From Verrucomicrobiaceae bacterium (GTDB taxonomy: Bacteria > Verrucomicrobiota > Verrucomicrobiia > Verrucomicrobiales > Verrucomicrobiaceae): DNA of 64,000 nucleotides. The position numbers were made by a program, and so were the translations under genes. Below are positions 53,164 to 61,684 of the stretch, one piece after another. Each line of letters opens with the position of its first letter. Positions within the stretch are counted from its first letter, which is position 1. The stretch spans positions 310,001-374,000 of the forward strand of contig CANGYJ010000006.1 of the NCBI GenBank assembly GCA_947458455.1, given 5' to 3'. The notes beneath the pieces were generated by a model that saw nothing but the letters and a program-made list of their open reading frames with translations, did not search any database and had not been told where the DNA came from.

Positions 53164-54081
53164 TTACTTCTTCACCACCGGCGTGCTCGGCAGCGAAGAA
53201 ACATTCAGCGTGAAGGGCTTCGCGGGCTGTTTGCCGAGCAGGTGGAGATCAAACCACTCCACCATGCGCTCGGTGTCCTGCGGCATCTCCTGCCAGCCGC
53301 CGTGGCCGGCTCCTCGACGGATGACGAGTTCGCACACGGTGCCGACTTCGTGGCAGCGCTTCAAAAAGCGCTCGGATTGCGTGATGGAGACCTGCGGGTC
53401 GGCATCGCCATGCACGATGAAGATCGGCGGTTGCTCTTTGTGAACCCAGTAGATCGACGACAGCTCGCGTCCGAGTGCCTCGCGACCTTCCGACGTGGCG
53501 GCTTTGAGGCCAAAAGCAGCCGCGTAGGCTTCCAGCTTGCCGATACCGACGGCATTGTCGCCGGGTTCGAACCAGTTTAGGTAATCGGTGGGCGGGTAAA
53601 AGCATGCCACGGCATTCACCGCGCTGCTTTCGCGATCAATCGCGTCCGCCGCCTTCGCATCGCCCGGCCCGCCACGAGTCGCCAGCATCAGGCTGAGATG
53701 GCCGCCCGCGCTGCTACCCGTGACGCCGAGCTTCTGCGGGTCCACGCCATAAGCCGCAGCATTCGCACGCACAAACCGCACCGCACGATTCAGATCGGCC
53801 ACGATCTCCTCGACCTGAAACCTTGGCTGCGTGCCATGCACGACAACGAAAGTCGTGTAACCCGCCTTCGGCCAGCCACCGTCGCTGATGCCTTTGTGGT
53901 TCGATTTCCACCCACCACTGACGATCTTGATGATACCCGCGCCGTTCGGCTGTGCCGGTTTGAAGACATCCATCGTCAGCGCCACGCCGTCGTGCTTGGT
54001 GTAGATGATGTCCCGGATGCGCTCCGGCTCCTGCGAGAGAAGTGGCGTGGTGATGAGAGCAAGGAAGAGAAGGTGTTTCAT
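53164..54081 (-). CDS. Secreted alpha/beta hydrolase (BD-FAE/esterase-like)
   Basis: 305 residues. Signal peptide MKHLLFLALITTPLLS. Nucleophile elbow GSSAGG with S124, acid in FIVHGDADPQ (about 236) and catalytic His in RRGAGHGGW (about 268). An N-terminal YTKHDGVALTMDVFKP segment is usual for exported carboxylesterases of the BD-FAE type that act on sugar acetates or feruloyl esters. The gene is followed upstream on the same strand, at 20 nt, by the isomerase-like gene. Confidence 0.85.
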   Translation of the reverse strand: MKHLLFLALITTPLLSQEPERIRDIIYTKHDGVALTMDVFKPAQPNGAGIIKIVSGGWKSNHKGISDGGWPKAGYTTFVVVHGTQPRFQVEEIVADLNRAVRFVRANAAAYGVDPQKLGVTGSSAGGHLSLMLATRGGPGDAKAADAIDRESSAVNAVACFYPPTDYLNWFEPGDNAVGIGKLEAYAAAFGLKAATSEGREALGRELSSIYWVHKEQPPIFIVHGDADPQVSITQSERFLKRCHEVGTVCELVIRRGAGHGGWQEMPQDTERMVEWFDLHLLGKQPAKPFTLNVSSLPSTPVVKK

Positions 54082-54100
54082 GAGATGCAGAGAGTTGAAA

Positions 54101-54988
54101 CTAGACGCCCCAGTGCTGCGCGATCTTCCGCTTCAAGAACTCGACACTTCTCGCGAGCTGCTCCATGCCATCGACGCCGTCTTCGATGCTGATCCAACCG
54201 TCGAAGCCCTTGCTCTTCAGTTCGGTGAAGATGGCGTCGTAGTCGTTGAGGCCTTTGCCGATCTCGCCGTGGCGGAGGCGTTTGGCGTAGCCTTGCGCAC
54301 CGCCTTCTTCGTTGCGGAGGTCTTCGATCGTGCCCTCAGCAAGGTAACGATCGCTGGCGTGCATGGTGACCACGCGATGCGAGACACGCTTCAGCAGCTC
54401 GATGGGGTCCTCACCGGCCAGGTAGGTGTTCGACGGGTCGTAGTTCACACCGAAGTTCGGATGATTCACGGCATCGACGAGCTTGCAGAAGACATCCATC
54501 TTCTGCGCGAACTCGGGGTAGTCCCAGAAGTCGTCCTTGTAGTGGTTTTCGATGATCAGCGTGATGCCACGCTCCTGCGCATACGGCAGGCAGGCATAAA
54601 TGGAGTCCGCCGCGAGCTTCACGCCTTCATCCAGCGTCAATTCAGGTCGGCGCTGGCCGCTGAGCACGCGGCAGTAGCTGCCGCCGAGCGTATGCGTCAT
54701 GTCGATCCAGCGCTTCTGCTTGGCGATCTCCTTGTCGCGGAACGCCGCATTAGGATGCGTGAAATCCGGCGAGCAGCACATCATCGGGATCACCTTGCCG
54801 GTGTCCTCCACCTCCTGGCGAAAGCGCGGCCAGTTTTTCTCCTCGGCCATTTCGAGAAAGCCCGCATACCATTCGAGGCCCTGCACATCGAGCTGGGAGG
54901 CGAGCTGGATCCATTCGGAGACGGTCCTCGTCCCTTCTTTGCAAAGGGCGACCATGAAGGCTTTCGGGAAGGCGGCGAGTTGGGGCAT
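54101..54988 (-). CDS. Sugar isomerase/epimerase (xylose-isomerase-like TIM barrel)
   Basis: 295 residues. AP-endonuclease 2/xylose isomerase-like TIM barrel with metal ligands visible: IENHYKDDFWDYPE (Glu about 150), FGVNYDPSNTYLAGEDP (Asp), VVTMHASD (His) and GWISIEDGVDGMEQ (Glu). Related enzymes are hexose/keto-sugar epimerases and myo-inosose dehydratases. There is no signal peptide, so it is cytoplasmic. It lies with two SDRs and an FAD oxidoreductase in a probable sugar-oxidation island. Confidence 0.85.
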   Translation of the reverse strand: MPQLAAFPKAFMVALCKEGTRTVSEWIQLASQLDVQGLEWYAGFLEMAEEKNWPRFRQEVEDTGKVIPMMCCSPDFTHPNAAFRDKEIAKQKRWIDMTHTLGGSYCRVLSGQRRPELTLDEGVKLAADSIYACLPYAQERGITLIIENHYKDDFWDYPEFAQKMDVFCKLVDAVNHPNFGVNYDPSNTYLAGEDPIELLKRVSHRVVTMHASDRYLAEGTIEDLRNEEGGAQGYAKRLRHGEIGKGLNDYDAIFTELKSKGFDGWISIEDGVDGMEQLARSVEFLKRKIAQHWGV

Positions 54989-55035
54989 AAGGATGAAATG
55001 ACGAATTCAGAATGAGGAATGACGAATGCGAAGAC

Positions 55036-55836
55036 TCACTTCGTCGGAATCGTGCTCGCATCCTTCGGTGGATTGCGACCGATGAACGGGTGCTGCTCCA
55101 AATCGAAGACCTGGCCGCTGATCGGGCCGCATTCGTCGGCGAGGAGCCAGGCGGCGCAGGCGGCGATCTCGTCGGGCCAGAGGATGCGTCCGGCAGGGGC
55201 ATAGACCTTGGGCAGATCGGCATACCAGTCGTCTTTGAGACCGTGGGAGCGCTTTCTTTTCGCCTCGTTCTCGGTGAGCACCCAGCCGGGGTTGATTTGA
55301 TTCACTCGCACACCGTCCTCGCGCATGAGCGTGTCGCCCAGATTGCGCGTGAGGGTCATGAGTGCGCCTTTGGAGACGCTGTAGGGCATCAAATTCGGCT
55401 CGCCACTCCAGGCGTTGACGCTGCCGATGTTGATGACGCTGCCGTGTGTTTCACGCAGATGGGGCAAAGCGGCGCGGATGAGGAGATAAGGCACCACACA
55501 GTTGATTTCGAGCATGCGGCGGAACCATTTCGCATCGGTGTCGTGGATGTTGCCGAGACCGACCTGCGCGGCGTTGTTCACCACGGCGTCGAGCTTCCCA
55601 AACGCGGCCACAGCCTTCTCGACGAGCAGTTGCGGCGCATCCTCTTCCGCGAGGTCTTTGAGCACGAGCACCGCCTTGTCTGCGCCGAGTTCGGCGAGCG
55701 TTTCCTGGCCCAAATCGGCCTCCAGGCCGTGGATGAGCACGCGTGCTCCCTCGGCGACACAACGCTTTGCGATGGCTTTGCCGATGCCGGTGACGCTACC
55801 GGTGATGAGGATGACTTTGTTTTCGAGACGGTTCAT
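55036..55836 (-). CDS. SDR-family oxidoreductase
   Basis: 266 residues from ATG 55836. Cofactor loop TGSVTGIGKAIAKR (10-23), NNAAQVG (about 83), catalytic Ser in INIGSVNAWSG and Tyr-x3-Lys in PYSVSKGAL. It is a classical NAD(P)-dependent dehydrogenase of unknown substrate; the C-terminal ECGPISGQVFDLEQHPF is unlike the usual SDR ending. It carries the 24/25-matching promoter-like block at 55847-55898, shared with the FAD oxidoreductase gene. Confidence 0.85.
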   Translation of the reverse strand: MNRLENKVILITGSVTGIGKAIAKRCVAEGARVLIHGLEADLGQETLAELGADKAVLVLKDLAEEDAPQLLVEKAVAAFGKLDAVVNNAAQVGLGNIHDTDAKWFRRMLEINCVVPYLLIRAALPHLRETHGSVINIGSVNAWSGEPNLMPYSVSKGALMTLTRNLGDTLMREDGVRVNQINPGWVLTENEAKRKRSHGLKDDWYADLPKVYAPAGRILWPDEIAACAAWLLADECGPISGQVFDLEQHPFIGRNPPKDASTIPTK

Positions 55837-55846
55837 GGGTGCAGCG

Positions 55847-55898
55847 AGCATAACAAGCCTCGCGCTCATTTCACCACGACAAAGTGTGTGTGAAATGC
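55847..55898 (-). promoter_or_regulatory. Shared upstream block, copy 1 (before the SDR gene)
   Basis: On the minus strand GCATTTCACACAC-A-CTTTGTCGTGG (55898-55874) is followed 21 nt later by TATGCT (55852-55847), which ends 10 nt before the ATG. The same block with one base changed and identical 21 nt spacing precedes the FAD gene. TTTCAC and GTGAAA form an inverted pair around it. It could be a promoter with its operator. Confidence 0.55.
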
Positions 55899-55919
55899 GG
55901 CAGGGAAAGTGGATCCTGT

Positions 55920-55978
55920 AAAGTGGCTGCGGCTTTAGCCGCATGCAGTGAAGATCCGGCTAAAGCCGAAACAACTTT
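55920..55978. repeat. Palindromic doublet (GGCTTTAGCC type)
   Basis: AAAGTGGCTGCGGCTTTAGCC on the left and the complement CGGCTAAAGCCGAAACAACTTT on the right form an inverted doublet, each half with a GGCTTTAGCC core hairpin. It ends 1 nt before the stop codon (TCA on plus, 55980-55982) of the downstream minus gene. Confidence 0.7.
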
Positions 55979-55979
55979 C

Positions 55980-58100
55980 TCAGCGCCACACCTCGTCCTT
56001 CGCAGGATCACCCAGGACATCGAGAATCTGCACTTTGTTGATGCTGGTGAAGCGGGCGTGGTCGGTGAACTGGCGGACGATGCGTTTTTGCTCGTCGAGC
56101 TCGAAGAACTGGGCGGTGGTGGCGATGTAGCCGTGGCCGAGCCAGTTGATGACGAGGGTGTGGCCGTCGGGGAGTCGCTGGAAGCCGCTGATGAGGCGCA
56201 GTGGGTTGTTCGGCACGTCCTGGGTGCCGAGCTTCCACACGGTTTTGCCGTCGCGGTCCAGTTCGAGCATGGCCTCTCCTTCGCCGCAGGCAATGAGGAG
56301 GTGGCCGTTGGGCAGTTCGCGGACTTCGTGCGGATCGCCGGGCGTTTTGATCGTGCGAAGAAGTTTGCCCTCGGGACTGAGTTCAAGGATGGCGCGGTCG
56401 CCTTTGGCGCTGATGAGATAGCGACCGTCTTTCGTGCGACGGCAGCCGCGCATTTGATCGTGCGTGTTTTTGGTTTTCACTGGCACGGCGATCTCGCGAA
56501 CGATCTGGCCATCGCGACTGACTTCGATGAGCCGCTTCGTGCCACCCTCGACGACCATGACGTTGCCATCGGGCAAGGGCTGGCAGCCATGAACTTCGGT
56601 CTTTTCCGGGGCGCGATAACTCCAGACGACTTTGTGATCGAGCGTGACCTCGCGAGCGCCGCGCAGGTGGCTGAAGAGGACGTTGCCATTCGCGAGCATC
56701 CACACGTCCTGCGGTTTCTCGGCGGGATGCTCCCATTCCACGCGGCCATCGGCGGCGATGATGGCGACTTTGTTGCCGCCGTAGTCGCTGACGAGCAAAC
56801 GACGACCAAAAGGTGCGACATGCGACACGGTGACTGGCACGGGATCGCTCAGCAGGTTGCGATTGTTCCGCTTCAGCGGCGGCTCGGGGATTTCCCAACC
56901 GCGCGGGGCACCGAGATGGACCACATGCTGCCCTTTGATGTCGTCGATGCGCAAGTTGTCCATGACGAAGCCGTTACGCGAGCAACGCCAGCAGTGGATG
57001 GCGCTGCCGCCACTCTTGATGACGTTGCCGATGACCTCGTAGCCATCGAGGTTGAAGTTCGGCTCGATGCTCGTAACGCCGGTCTCCATGTAGTTGTAGT
57101 TGCACTTCACATTGCGCAGATGACCGCGGAATGAGGGGTGTCCGAGCAAATAGCCGGAGCCGTTCGAATTGATGGTGCGGGTGCGCTGGATGGTGATGTC
57201 CTCGGCGTCAAAGGACTCGCCGGGGCCGGTTTTGCCACCGGCGAGAAACTTGCCGGTGTGCTCGCCGTAGCACATCACGGAGCGGTTTGTGTCCACCATG
57301 GTGATGCCTTCCACCAGCACGCCGCGCACGCGACCATGAATCAGCACGCAGGCGTTGATGTCCTTCACGAGGAAGCCGGGTTGCACGTTGTGCGTGGCAT
57401 TCATGTCGATAATCCCCTTCCCGGTGATGCGCACGTTTTCGATGGTTTCCGGCTGCCGTCCATGGCCGACACGAATGCCATACGCAACGGGGCCATCGTA
57501 GGTGCTAAACCAGGTGCTGCCTTTGTTGTGCCCGGTCTTGCTGCCAAAGCGAATCTGCACGCCGTGGGCGAGCGTTTGCCAGTCACCCGTGATCGCAACC
57601 CGCTGATGCGGTGTCTCGGCAAACTTGCTGGCGGATGGCGGTAGCTTCGCGGTGCCTTGTGGGTTGTCGGCGCTCTCGAACACGCCCCAGGCAAAGGTGT
57701 CCGCGCTGCCATCGCTGCCTTCGGAGTCGATCCGGATGGTGAAGATGCACGGCTTGATGAGGTCAAAGCGTCCGCCCATTTCCAAATCATCGAGTTTCTT
57801 GCCCGCGTCCTGATCGGTGGTGATCTCCGGCTCGGCCTCGAGCTTCGTCGTCTCGTCCGCGAGCCTCAACGTGGCTCCTTCGCTCAGCTCAATGTGGATC
57901 GTTTTGTCCACGTAGAGGATGGAGCGATGCTCCGTGAGGCCGTGCTGATGCACACCGGGCAGAAAGACCAGTCTGTCGCCCGCCGCCGCGCGATCCATCA
58001 CCGCTTGCGGGTTGTCGCCGGGTTTGATCGAATACTCCGCAGCATGCAGCAGCGGAACGAGGGCGAGGAGGATGAATGGGGTGAGGGTGTTTCTTTTCAT
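55980..58100 (-). CDS. Secreted right-handed beta-helix protein fused to a beta-propeller
   Basis: 706 residues. Signal peptide MKRNTLTPFILLALVPLLHA, then SIKPGDNPQAVMDRAAAGDRLVFLPG, the usual start of pectate-lyase-type beta-helices, continuing to about residue 410 (GKGIIDMNATHN, GVLVEGITMVDTNRS). From about 425 the sequence changes to short repeats such as LLVSDYGGNKVAIIAADGRVEWEH, an NHL/PQQ-like propeller, to the end. The frame is unbroken. This is a polysaccharide-binding or lyase protein with a sensor-like propeller, probably extracellular. The fusion is unusual. Confidence 0.82.
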   Translation of the reverse strand: MKRNTLTPFILLALVPLLHAAEYSIKPGDNPQAVMDRAAAGDRLVFLPGVHQHGLTEHRSILYVDKTIHIELSEGATLRLADETTKLEAEPEITTDQDAGKKLDDLEMGGRFDLIKPCIFTIRIDSEGSDGSADTFAWGVFESADNPQGTAKLPPSASKFAETPHQRVAITGDWQTLAHGVQIRFGSKTGHNKGSTWFSTYDGPVAYGIRVGHGRQPETIENVRITGKGIIDMNATHNVQPGFLVKDINACVLIHGRVRGVLVEGITMVDTNRSVMCYGEHTGKFLAGGKTGPGESFDAEDITIQRTRTINSNGSGYLLGHPSFRGHLRNVKCNYNYMETGVTSIEPNFNLDGYEVIGNVIKSGGSAIHCWRCSRNGFVMDNLRIDDIKGQHVVHLGAPRGWEIPEPPLKRNNRNLLSDPVPVTVSHVAPFGRRLLVSDYGGNKVAIIAADGRVEWEHPAEKPQDVWMLANGNVLFSHLRGAREVTLDHKVVWSYRAPEKTEVHGCQPLPDGNVMVVEGGTKRLIEVSRDGQIVREIAVPVKTKNTHDQMRGCRRTKDGRYLISAKGDRAILELSPEGKLLRTIKTPGDPHEVRELPNGHLLIACGEGEAMLELDRDGKTVWKLGTQDVPNNPLRLISGFQRLPDGHTLVINWLGHGYIATTAQFFELDEQKRIVRQFTDHARFTSINKVQILDVLGDPAKDEVWR

Positions 58101-58149
58101 GGTAGAGTCATGAGTTGCGCAAGACGCGGCGGGCGGTTAGTTAGGGCGT

Positions 58150-58317
58150 ATGTCAGCGAACGACAGCCTTCCCCAACTCCCGCCTCCCGGCGTGCAGCTT
58201 CGCCTTCCGCCCCAGACGGGACGAAAGCTGAGCTATGAGGAAGCCTACGCCCAGGTGCGTCGTCATCTAAAGGATGATGGCGCTCAGGCGGCGATGTCGG
58301 TTCAAATGAAATCTTAG
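58150..58317 (+). CDS. Small ORF, possible truncated gene
   Basis: 55 residues (MSANDSLPQLPPPGVQLRLPP...), with SYEEAYAQVRRHLKDDG resembling a helical segment. No RBS is obvious. It is not clearly part of any family, ends 35 bp before the 58352-58413 palindrome, and may be the truncated start of a gene lost by rearrangement. Confidence 0.3.
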   Translation: MSANDSLPQLPPPGVQLRLPPQTGRKLSYEEAYAQVRRHLKDDGAQAAMSVQMKS

Positions 58318-58351
58318 TTGGTCCCTCAAGCGTCAAAGCGGAGCCTTTTTT

Positions 58352-58413
58352 CGACAGGAGAATGGGGACAATAGAATCCAAACATCTATTCTTCTGTCCC
58401 CATTCTTCTGTCG
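58352..58413. repeat. 62 bp near-perfect palindrome (GAATGGGGACAGAAGAAT type)
   Basis: Arms 58352-58377 and 58388-58413 match at 23 of 26 positions when inverted (CGACAG outermost, AGAATGGGGACA core). It is a long hairpin without ORF in the 418 bp gap between the beta-helix gene and the SDR gene. The rest of that gap holds the small ORF at 58150 and nothing else that I recognise. Confidence 0.85.
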
Positions 58414-58518
58414 ATTCGTTCCTGTTCTGGTGCGGGTAGAAACCCATTTCATCAAAGCGGCGGCTGACGGGTTGATCTACCCCATCGGCCTGATCGTCTG
58501 GCATTGGCCGCAGTGAGA

Positions 58519-59247
58519 TCATAGTTGAGCCATCGGCTGCACCATCGGCCAGAGCTTGATCTCCTCGGTCACGAGGTGTGCGGGCAGTTGGGCAATTTGA
58601 ACGAGCAGCTCGCCCATGTCGGCAGGCGAGATGCATTGGGCGAGCACGGCGGGATCACGCGGCGGCAGGTTTGCGGCGTCGGTGAACTCGGTCTGTCCCC
58701 ACGACGGCAAAACGGAGGTCACGCGCACGCCGTGAGGCCGCAGCTCGGCGAGCAGGCAGCGCGTGAACATGAGCAGACCCGCCTTCGCGGCGGAATACAC
58801 GCTCCAACCCGGCCAGGCGTGCGTGGAGCAGGCGCTACCGATGTTCACGATGAGGCCGCTGCCCTGCTTTTGCATGATCGCCGCGGCCCGACGGCAGCCT
58901 AGCATGGCGCCCGTGAGATTGCTGGCGAGGCTTTGAGCGATGGCTGCGTCCGTCTGCTCACTCGCTGGGCCTATTCTAACGCCTTCGCCGGCATTGTTGA
59001 TCAAGACATCGAGACGCCCCGTTTGTTCCAGCACCTCGGCCATCAGCCGGTCCCAAGCCTCACCAGCCGCCACATCGGCGACGAAGGGCGTGGCTCCGAT
59101 GCGCCGGGCCGTTTCGGTGAGCCTGGCGGCATCGCGTCCGGTGATCCAGACCCGTGCTCCCGCCTTCACCAAGGCCTCCGCGATGCCCGCGCCGTAGCCG
59201 CGCGAGCCGCCGGTGACGATGATCGTGGATTCAGTGAGGTTTGTCAT
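58519..59247 (-). CDS. SDR-family oxidoreductase
   Basis: 242 residues from ATG 59247; the upstream ATG would start inside the region read by the IclR promoter. Cofactor loop TGGSRGYGAGIAEAL, NNAGEGV, catalytic Ser in NIGSACSTHAWPGW, Tyr-x3-Lys in YSAAKAGL. The substrate is not known. It is divergent from the IclR regulator, the usual arrangement for a regulated enzyme. Confidence 0.85.
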   Translation of the reverse strand: MTNLTESTIIVTGGSRGYGAGIAEALVKAGARVWITGRDAARLTETARRIGATPFVADVAAGEAWDRLMAEVLEQTGRLDVLINNAGEGVRIGPASEQTDAAIAQSLASNLTGAMLGCRRAAAIMQKQGSGLIVNIGSACSTHAWPGWSVYSAAKAGLLMFTRCLLAELRPHGVRVTSVLPSWGQTEFTDAANLPPRDPAVLAQCISPADMGELLVQIAQLPAHLVTEEIKLWPMVQPMAQL

Positions 59248-59316
59248 TTGGTCGCAGTGTTGAAATAGAGAACTGGATTCAAGGCTACCCAATACGCGTT
59301 TGCAATCCCAAATCTT

Positions 59317-59332
59317 GTTTTGTATATCAAAC
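59317..59332. promoter_or_regulatory. Possible IclR operator
   Basis: GTTTTGTATATCAAAC is an imperfect palindrome overlapping the region just before the IclR ATG. IclR proteins commonly bind AT-rich palindromes with GTATAC-like centres and repress their own gene. Function inferred only. Confidence 0.35.
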
Positions 59333-59333
59333 C

Positions 59334-60161
59334 ATGCCCAAAACCCGAAAAGCCACCGCCAATCCTCTCAGCCGCTACAAGGTGCCCATCCTCGACCGCA
59401 CGCTGGATCTGCTGGAGCTGCTCTCGCGTCATCCCGAAGGTATGACCCTCACCGCGATGACCGAGGCACTCAAAATGCCGAAGAACTCCGTTTTCCGCAT
59501 CGCCACCACGCTCACGCTTCGCGGCTATGCCGAGCGCGACGAGGCCACGAAGATCTACCGAGCCAGCCGCAAGCTCCTCAGCCTCGGCCATGCCGCCGTG
59601 GGCGGCGAGCGCCTCATCCAGGCCGCCGCGCCCATCCTCACCGCCTTGCGCGATGCCACGGGCGAAACCGCGCTGCTCGGCACCCTGGCCGGCAATCACG
59701 GCGTGGTGCTTGATCAGGTGCCGTCCTCACATCCAGTGAAGGTCGTGGTCGAAATCGGCCACGCCTTCACGCTGCACACCGCCGCGCCCGCGAAGGCCAT
59801 ACTGGCCCACTGGAGCCCCGAGACGCAAAAAGCCTTCGTGCAGCAGATGAAGTTCACCAAACACACGCGTCACACCATCACCAGCGCGACGGCCTTCCTC
59901 GCCGAACTCAAAAAAGTCCAGTCGCAAGGCTATGCATTCGACCGCGGCGAAGAAAGCGAGACCTTCGCCTGTGTCGCCGCGCCTGTTTTTGATCATCGCA
60001 GCCATCCCGTCGCCTCCATCTGGATCAGCGGCCCCTCGGATCGCGTCACGCCCGGCAGCTTGGAAAAATTAGGCCACAAAGTGAAGCAGTTCGCCGATCA
60101 GCTTTCGCGACAGCTTGGGTATCATGCGACTGAATCAGGCTCGCAGCCGAAGAAGGGATAA
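59334..60161 (+). CDS. IclR-family transcriptional regulator
   Basis: 275 residues from ATG 59334. N-terminal winged helix (about 12-75: ILDRTLDLLELLSRHPEGMTLTAMTEALKMPKNSVFRIATTL) and C-terminal effector domain (about 85-255) with AAPAKAILAHWSPETQKAF and YAFDRGEESETFACVAAPVFD. IclR proteins sense small sugar acids or aromatic intermediates. It is divergent from the SDR gene at 58519-59247, and its target may include the genes carrying the shared 25 bp block. Confidence 0.9.
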   Translation: MPKTRKATANPLSRYKVPILDRTLDLLELLSRHPEGMTLTAMTEALKMPKNSVFRIATTLTLRGYAERDEATKIYRASRKLLSLGHAAVGGERLIQAAAPILTALRDATGETALLGTLAGNHGVVLDQVPSSHPVKVVVEIGHAFTLHTAAPAKAILAHWSPETQKAFVQQMKFTKHTRHTITSATAFLAELKKVQSQGYAFDRGEESETFACVAAPVFDHRSHPVASIWISGPSDRVTPGSLEKLGHKVKQFADQLSRQLGYHATESGSQPKKG

Positions 60162-60313
60162 TCATTCTCCGGGACAAAGGTGGCTTCGATTTGAGCGCAA
60201 GATTCCGGCTTGGCTTGAACGATGACCGGCGCGGCCACGGCGGCAGCGACGGTGCCTTTGAGGGCATGGAGAAGCGCTTCGCGGCGGGTGAGGGTGTAGG
60301 GTTCGGTGTTCAT
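60122..60313 (-). CDS. Small Tat-leader protein, possibly truncated
   Basis: 63 residues. The start MNTEPYTLTRREALLHALKGTVAAAVAAPVI has the twin-arginine RR and hydrophobic core of a Tat signal. Only about 25 residues follow, ending on the opposite strand within the IclR 3' end. It could be a short exported protein or the leader of a lost enzyme. An Ala-rich core is consistent with export. Confidence 0.45.
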   Translation of the reverse strand: MNTEPYTLTRREALLHALKGTVAAAVAAPVIVQAKPESCAQIEATFVPENDYPFFGCEPDSVA

Positions 60314-60324
60314 GGGATTGGAAA

Positions 60325-60373
60325 GTGGTTCAGCCCTCTGGGCTGATCAGATGAGTCCAGAGGACTCAACCAC
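60325..60373. repeat. REP-like hairpin doublet with GTGG/CCAC ends
   Basis: Two hairpins, CAGCCC-TCT-GGGCTG and GAGTCC-AGA-GGACTC, enclosed by GTGGTT and AACCAC. Same layout as the GTAG doublets, with the GTGG variant. It lies between the Tat-leader gene and the FAD gene. Confidence 0.85.
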
Positions 60374-60380
60374 ATTGGAA

Positions 60381-61676
60381 TCAGGCTTCGCTAAAGGGTC
60401 CGCCGTTTTGCTGCGCGAGGGTTTCACGCACTTTCACGCCGTCGAAGGTGCCGACTTCGCTTTTGGCCTTCATCGCGAGGGCGGCGGCGGTTCCGGCGGC
60501 CTCGCCGAGGGCCATCGCGGTGGCGGTGACGCGGCTGGAGGCGCTGGCTTCGCTACTGGCGCTGTGGCAGCGGCCGGCGACGAGAAGGTTGCTGACCTTT
60601 TGCGGCACGAGCGTGCGATAACTGATGTCGTAAGGTTTCGGTTGGAAGCCTGAGCCGGTGAAGGGTTTATCGAGCGTGGTCTCCGGAGGATGGATGTCGA
60701 GGAACCAGCAGCCCGTGGCGATGGCGTCGTCGTGACGCGTGGTCTTTTGCAGGTCTTCGAGCGTGAGCACGTTCAGGCCCACGATACGCCGTGTGTCTCG
60801 CACGCCGATGTAGGGGCCGCTCATGATGTAGTAGCTGTTTTCAAAGCCGGGCACCTTGGCCTTCCATTCGTTGAAGATGGTCCAGGCATCTTTGCGGCCC
60901 TGAATCTCCGCACGGGTGAAATCGGCGGCGTCCGTGGCATCGGCTGGCACACGCGTGGCGTGGACGTAGCACTCGTCTTTCGCGAAGGCGAAGATGAGGC
61001 CCGGACCGTAGAAGTTCGGCAGGCGGCCTTCTTTGTGCGCTTCGATGAGCACCTTCTTCGCCACGTCCTTCGTCTCCTTCACGGGCACGACGTTTCCAAT
61101 GCGGAAATGCATCGTCAGCGGCATCAGCGGCTTCGACGAAATCGTCGGGCAACCGGCCCAGTGCGCGATGTCACCATCGCCGGTGCAGTCGATGACCTGC
61201 CGCGCCTCCACACGCGTGAGACCATCCTTGTTCGCGATGATCACCGCTGCCACGCGGCCTTCCTTCACCTCCACATCGCAGGCGACGCTGTGGTAGAGCA
61301 CTTTGAGCTTCTCCGAGTGCTGGAGGATCAGCTCATCGGTAAGCACCTTGAAGTGCTCCACATTCGGAATCCACATGCTGCCCCAATACTTCGTCACCAG
61401 CTCCGGCGGCAGGTCGTCGATCGACTTCGCTCCTGACTTCGCAATGCCCAGGCGCTGCAACAACTCCAGCGCGATGCCTTTCACGACAAAGCGCCCGCTC
61501 GGTTTGTCGATCAAGCCATCGAAATACGGCAGGCCCACCGTGGTGATGATGCCGCCGGAGAAGCCAGCACGTTCAATGAGCAGTGTTTGCGCTCCGTTTC
61601 GAGCTGAGGAAAGCGCCGCCGCGATGCCCGCGCAGCCGCCGCCGCAGACAAGAACGTCAGTTTGGATGGTTTTCAT
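60381..61676 (-). CDS. FAD-dependent oxidoreductase
   Basis: 431 residues. FAD-binding Rossmann start VLVCGGGCAGIAAALSSARNG (9-29) and IERAGFSGGIITTVGLPYFDGL, the FAD_oxidored pattern common in PVC genomes. A second FAD block is RQVIDCTGDGDIAHWAGCP (about 160-178), and the C-terminus has the NLLVAGRCHSASSEASASSRV segment. There is no signal peptide. Substrate unknown, perhaps a sugar or polyol. The promoter-like block 61685-61736 lies immediately upstream. Confidence 0.85.
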   Translation of the reverse strand: MKTIQTDVLVCGGGCAGIAAALSSARNGAQTLLIERAGFSGGIITTVGLPYFDGLIDKPSGRFVVKGIALELLQRLGIAKSGAKSIDDLPPELVTKYWGSMWIPNVEHFKVLTDELILQHSEKLKVLYHSVACDVEVKEGRVAAVIIANKDGLTRVEARQVIDCTGDGDIAHWAGCPTISSKPLMPLTMHFRIGNVVPVKETKDVAKKVLIEAHKEGRLPNFYGPGLIFAFAKDECYVHATRVPADATDAADFTRAEIQGRKDAWTIFNEWKAKVPGFENSYYIMSGPYIGVRDTRRIVGLNVLTLEDLQKTTRHDDAIATGCWFLDIHPPETTLDKPFTGSGFQPKPYDISYRTLVPQKVSNLLVAGRCHSASSEASASSRVTATAMALGEAAGTAAALAMKAKSEVGTFDGVKVRETLAQQNGGPFSEA

Positions 61677-61684
61677 GGTGGCCT

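Noticed and set aside
53560-53585. GGTTCGAA T-arm-like sequence suggesting a tRNA
   Set aside because: Lies within the alpha/beta hydrolase gene, and no acceptor or anticodon stem can be built around it.
55884-57134. 416-codon plus-strand open frame
   Set aside because: Antisense to the beta-helix/propeller gene.
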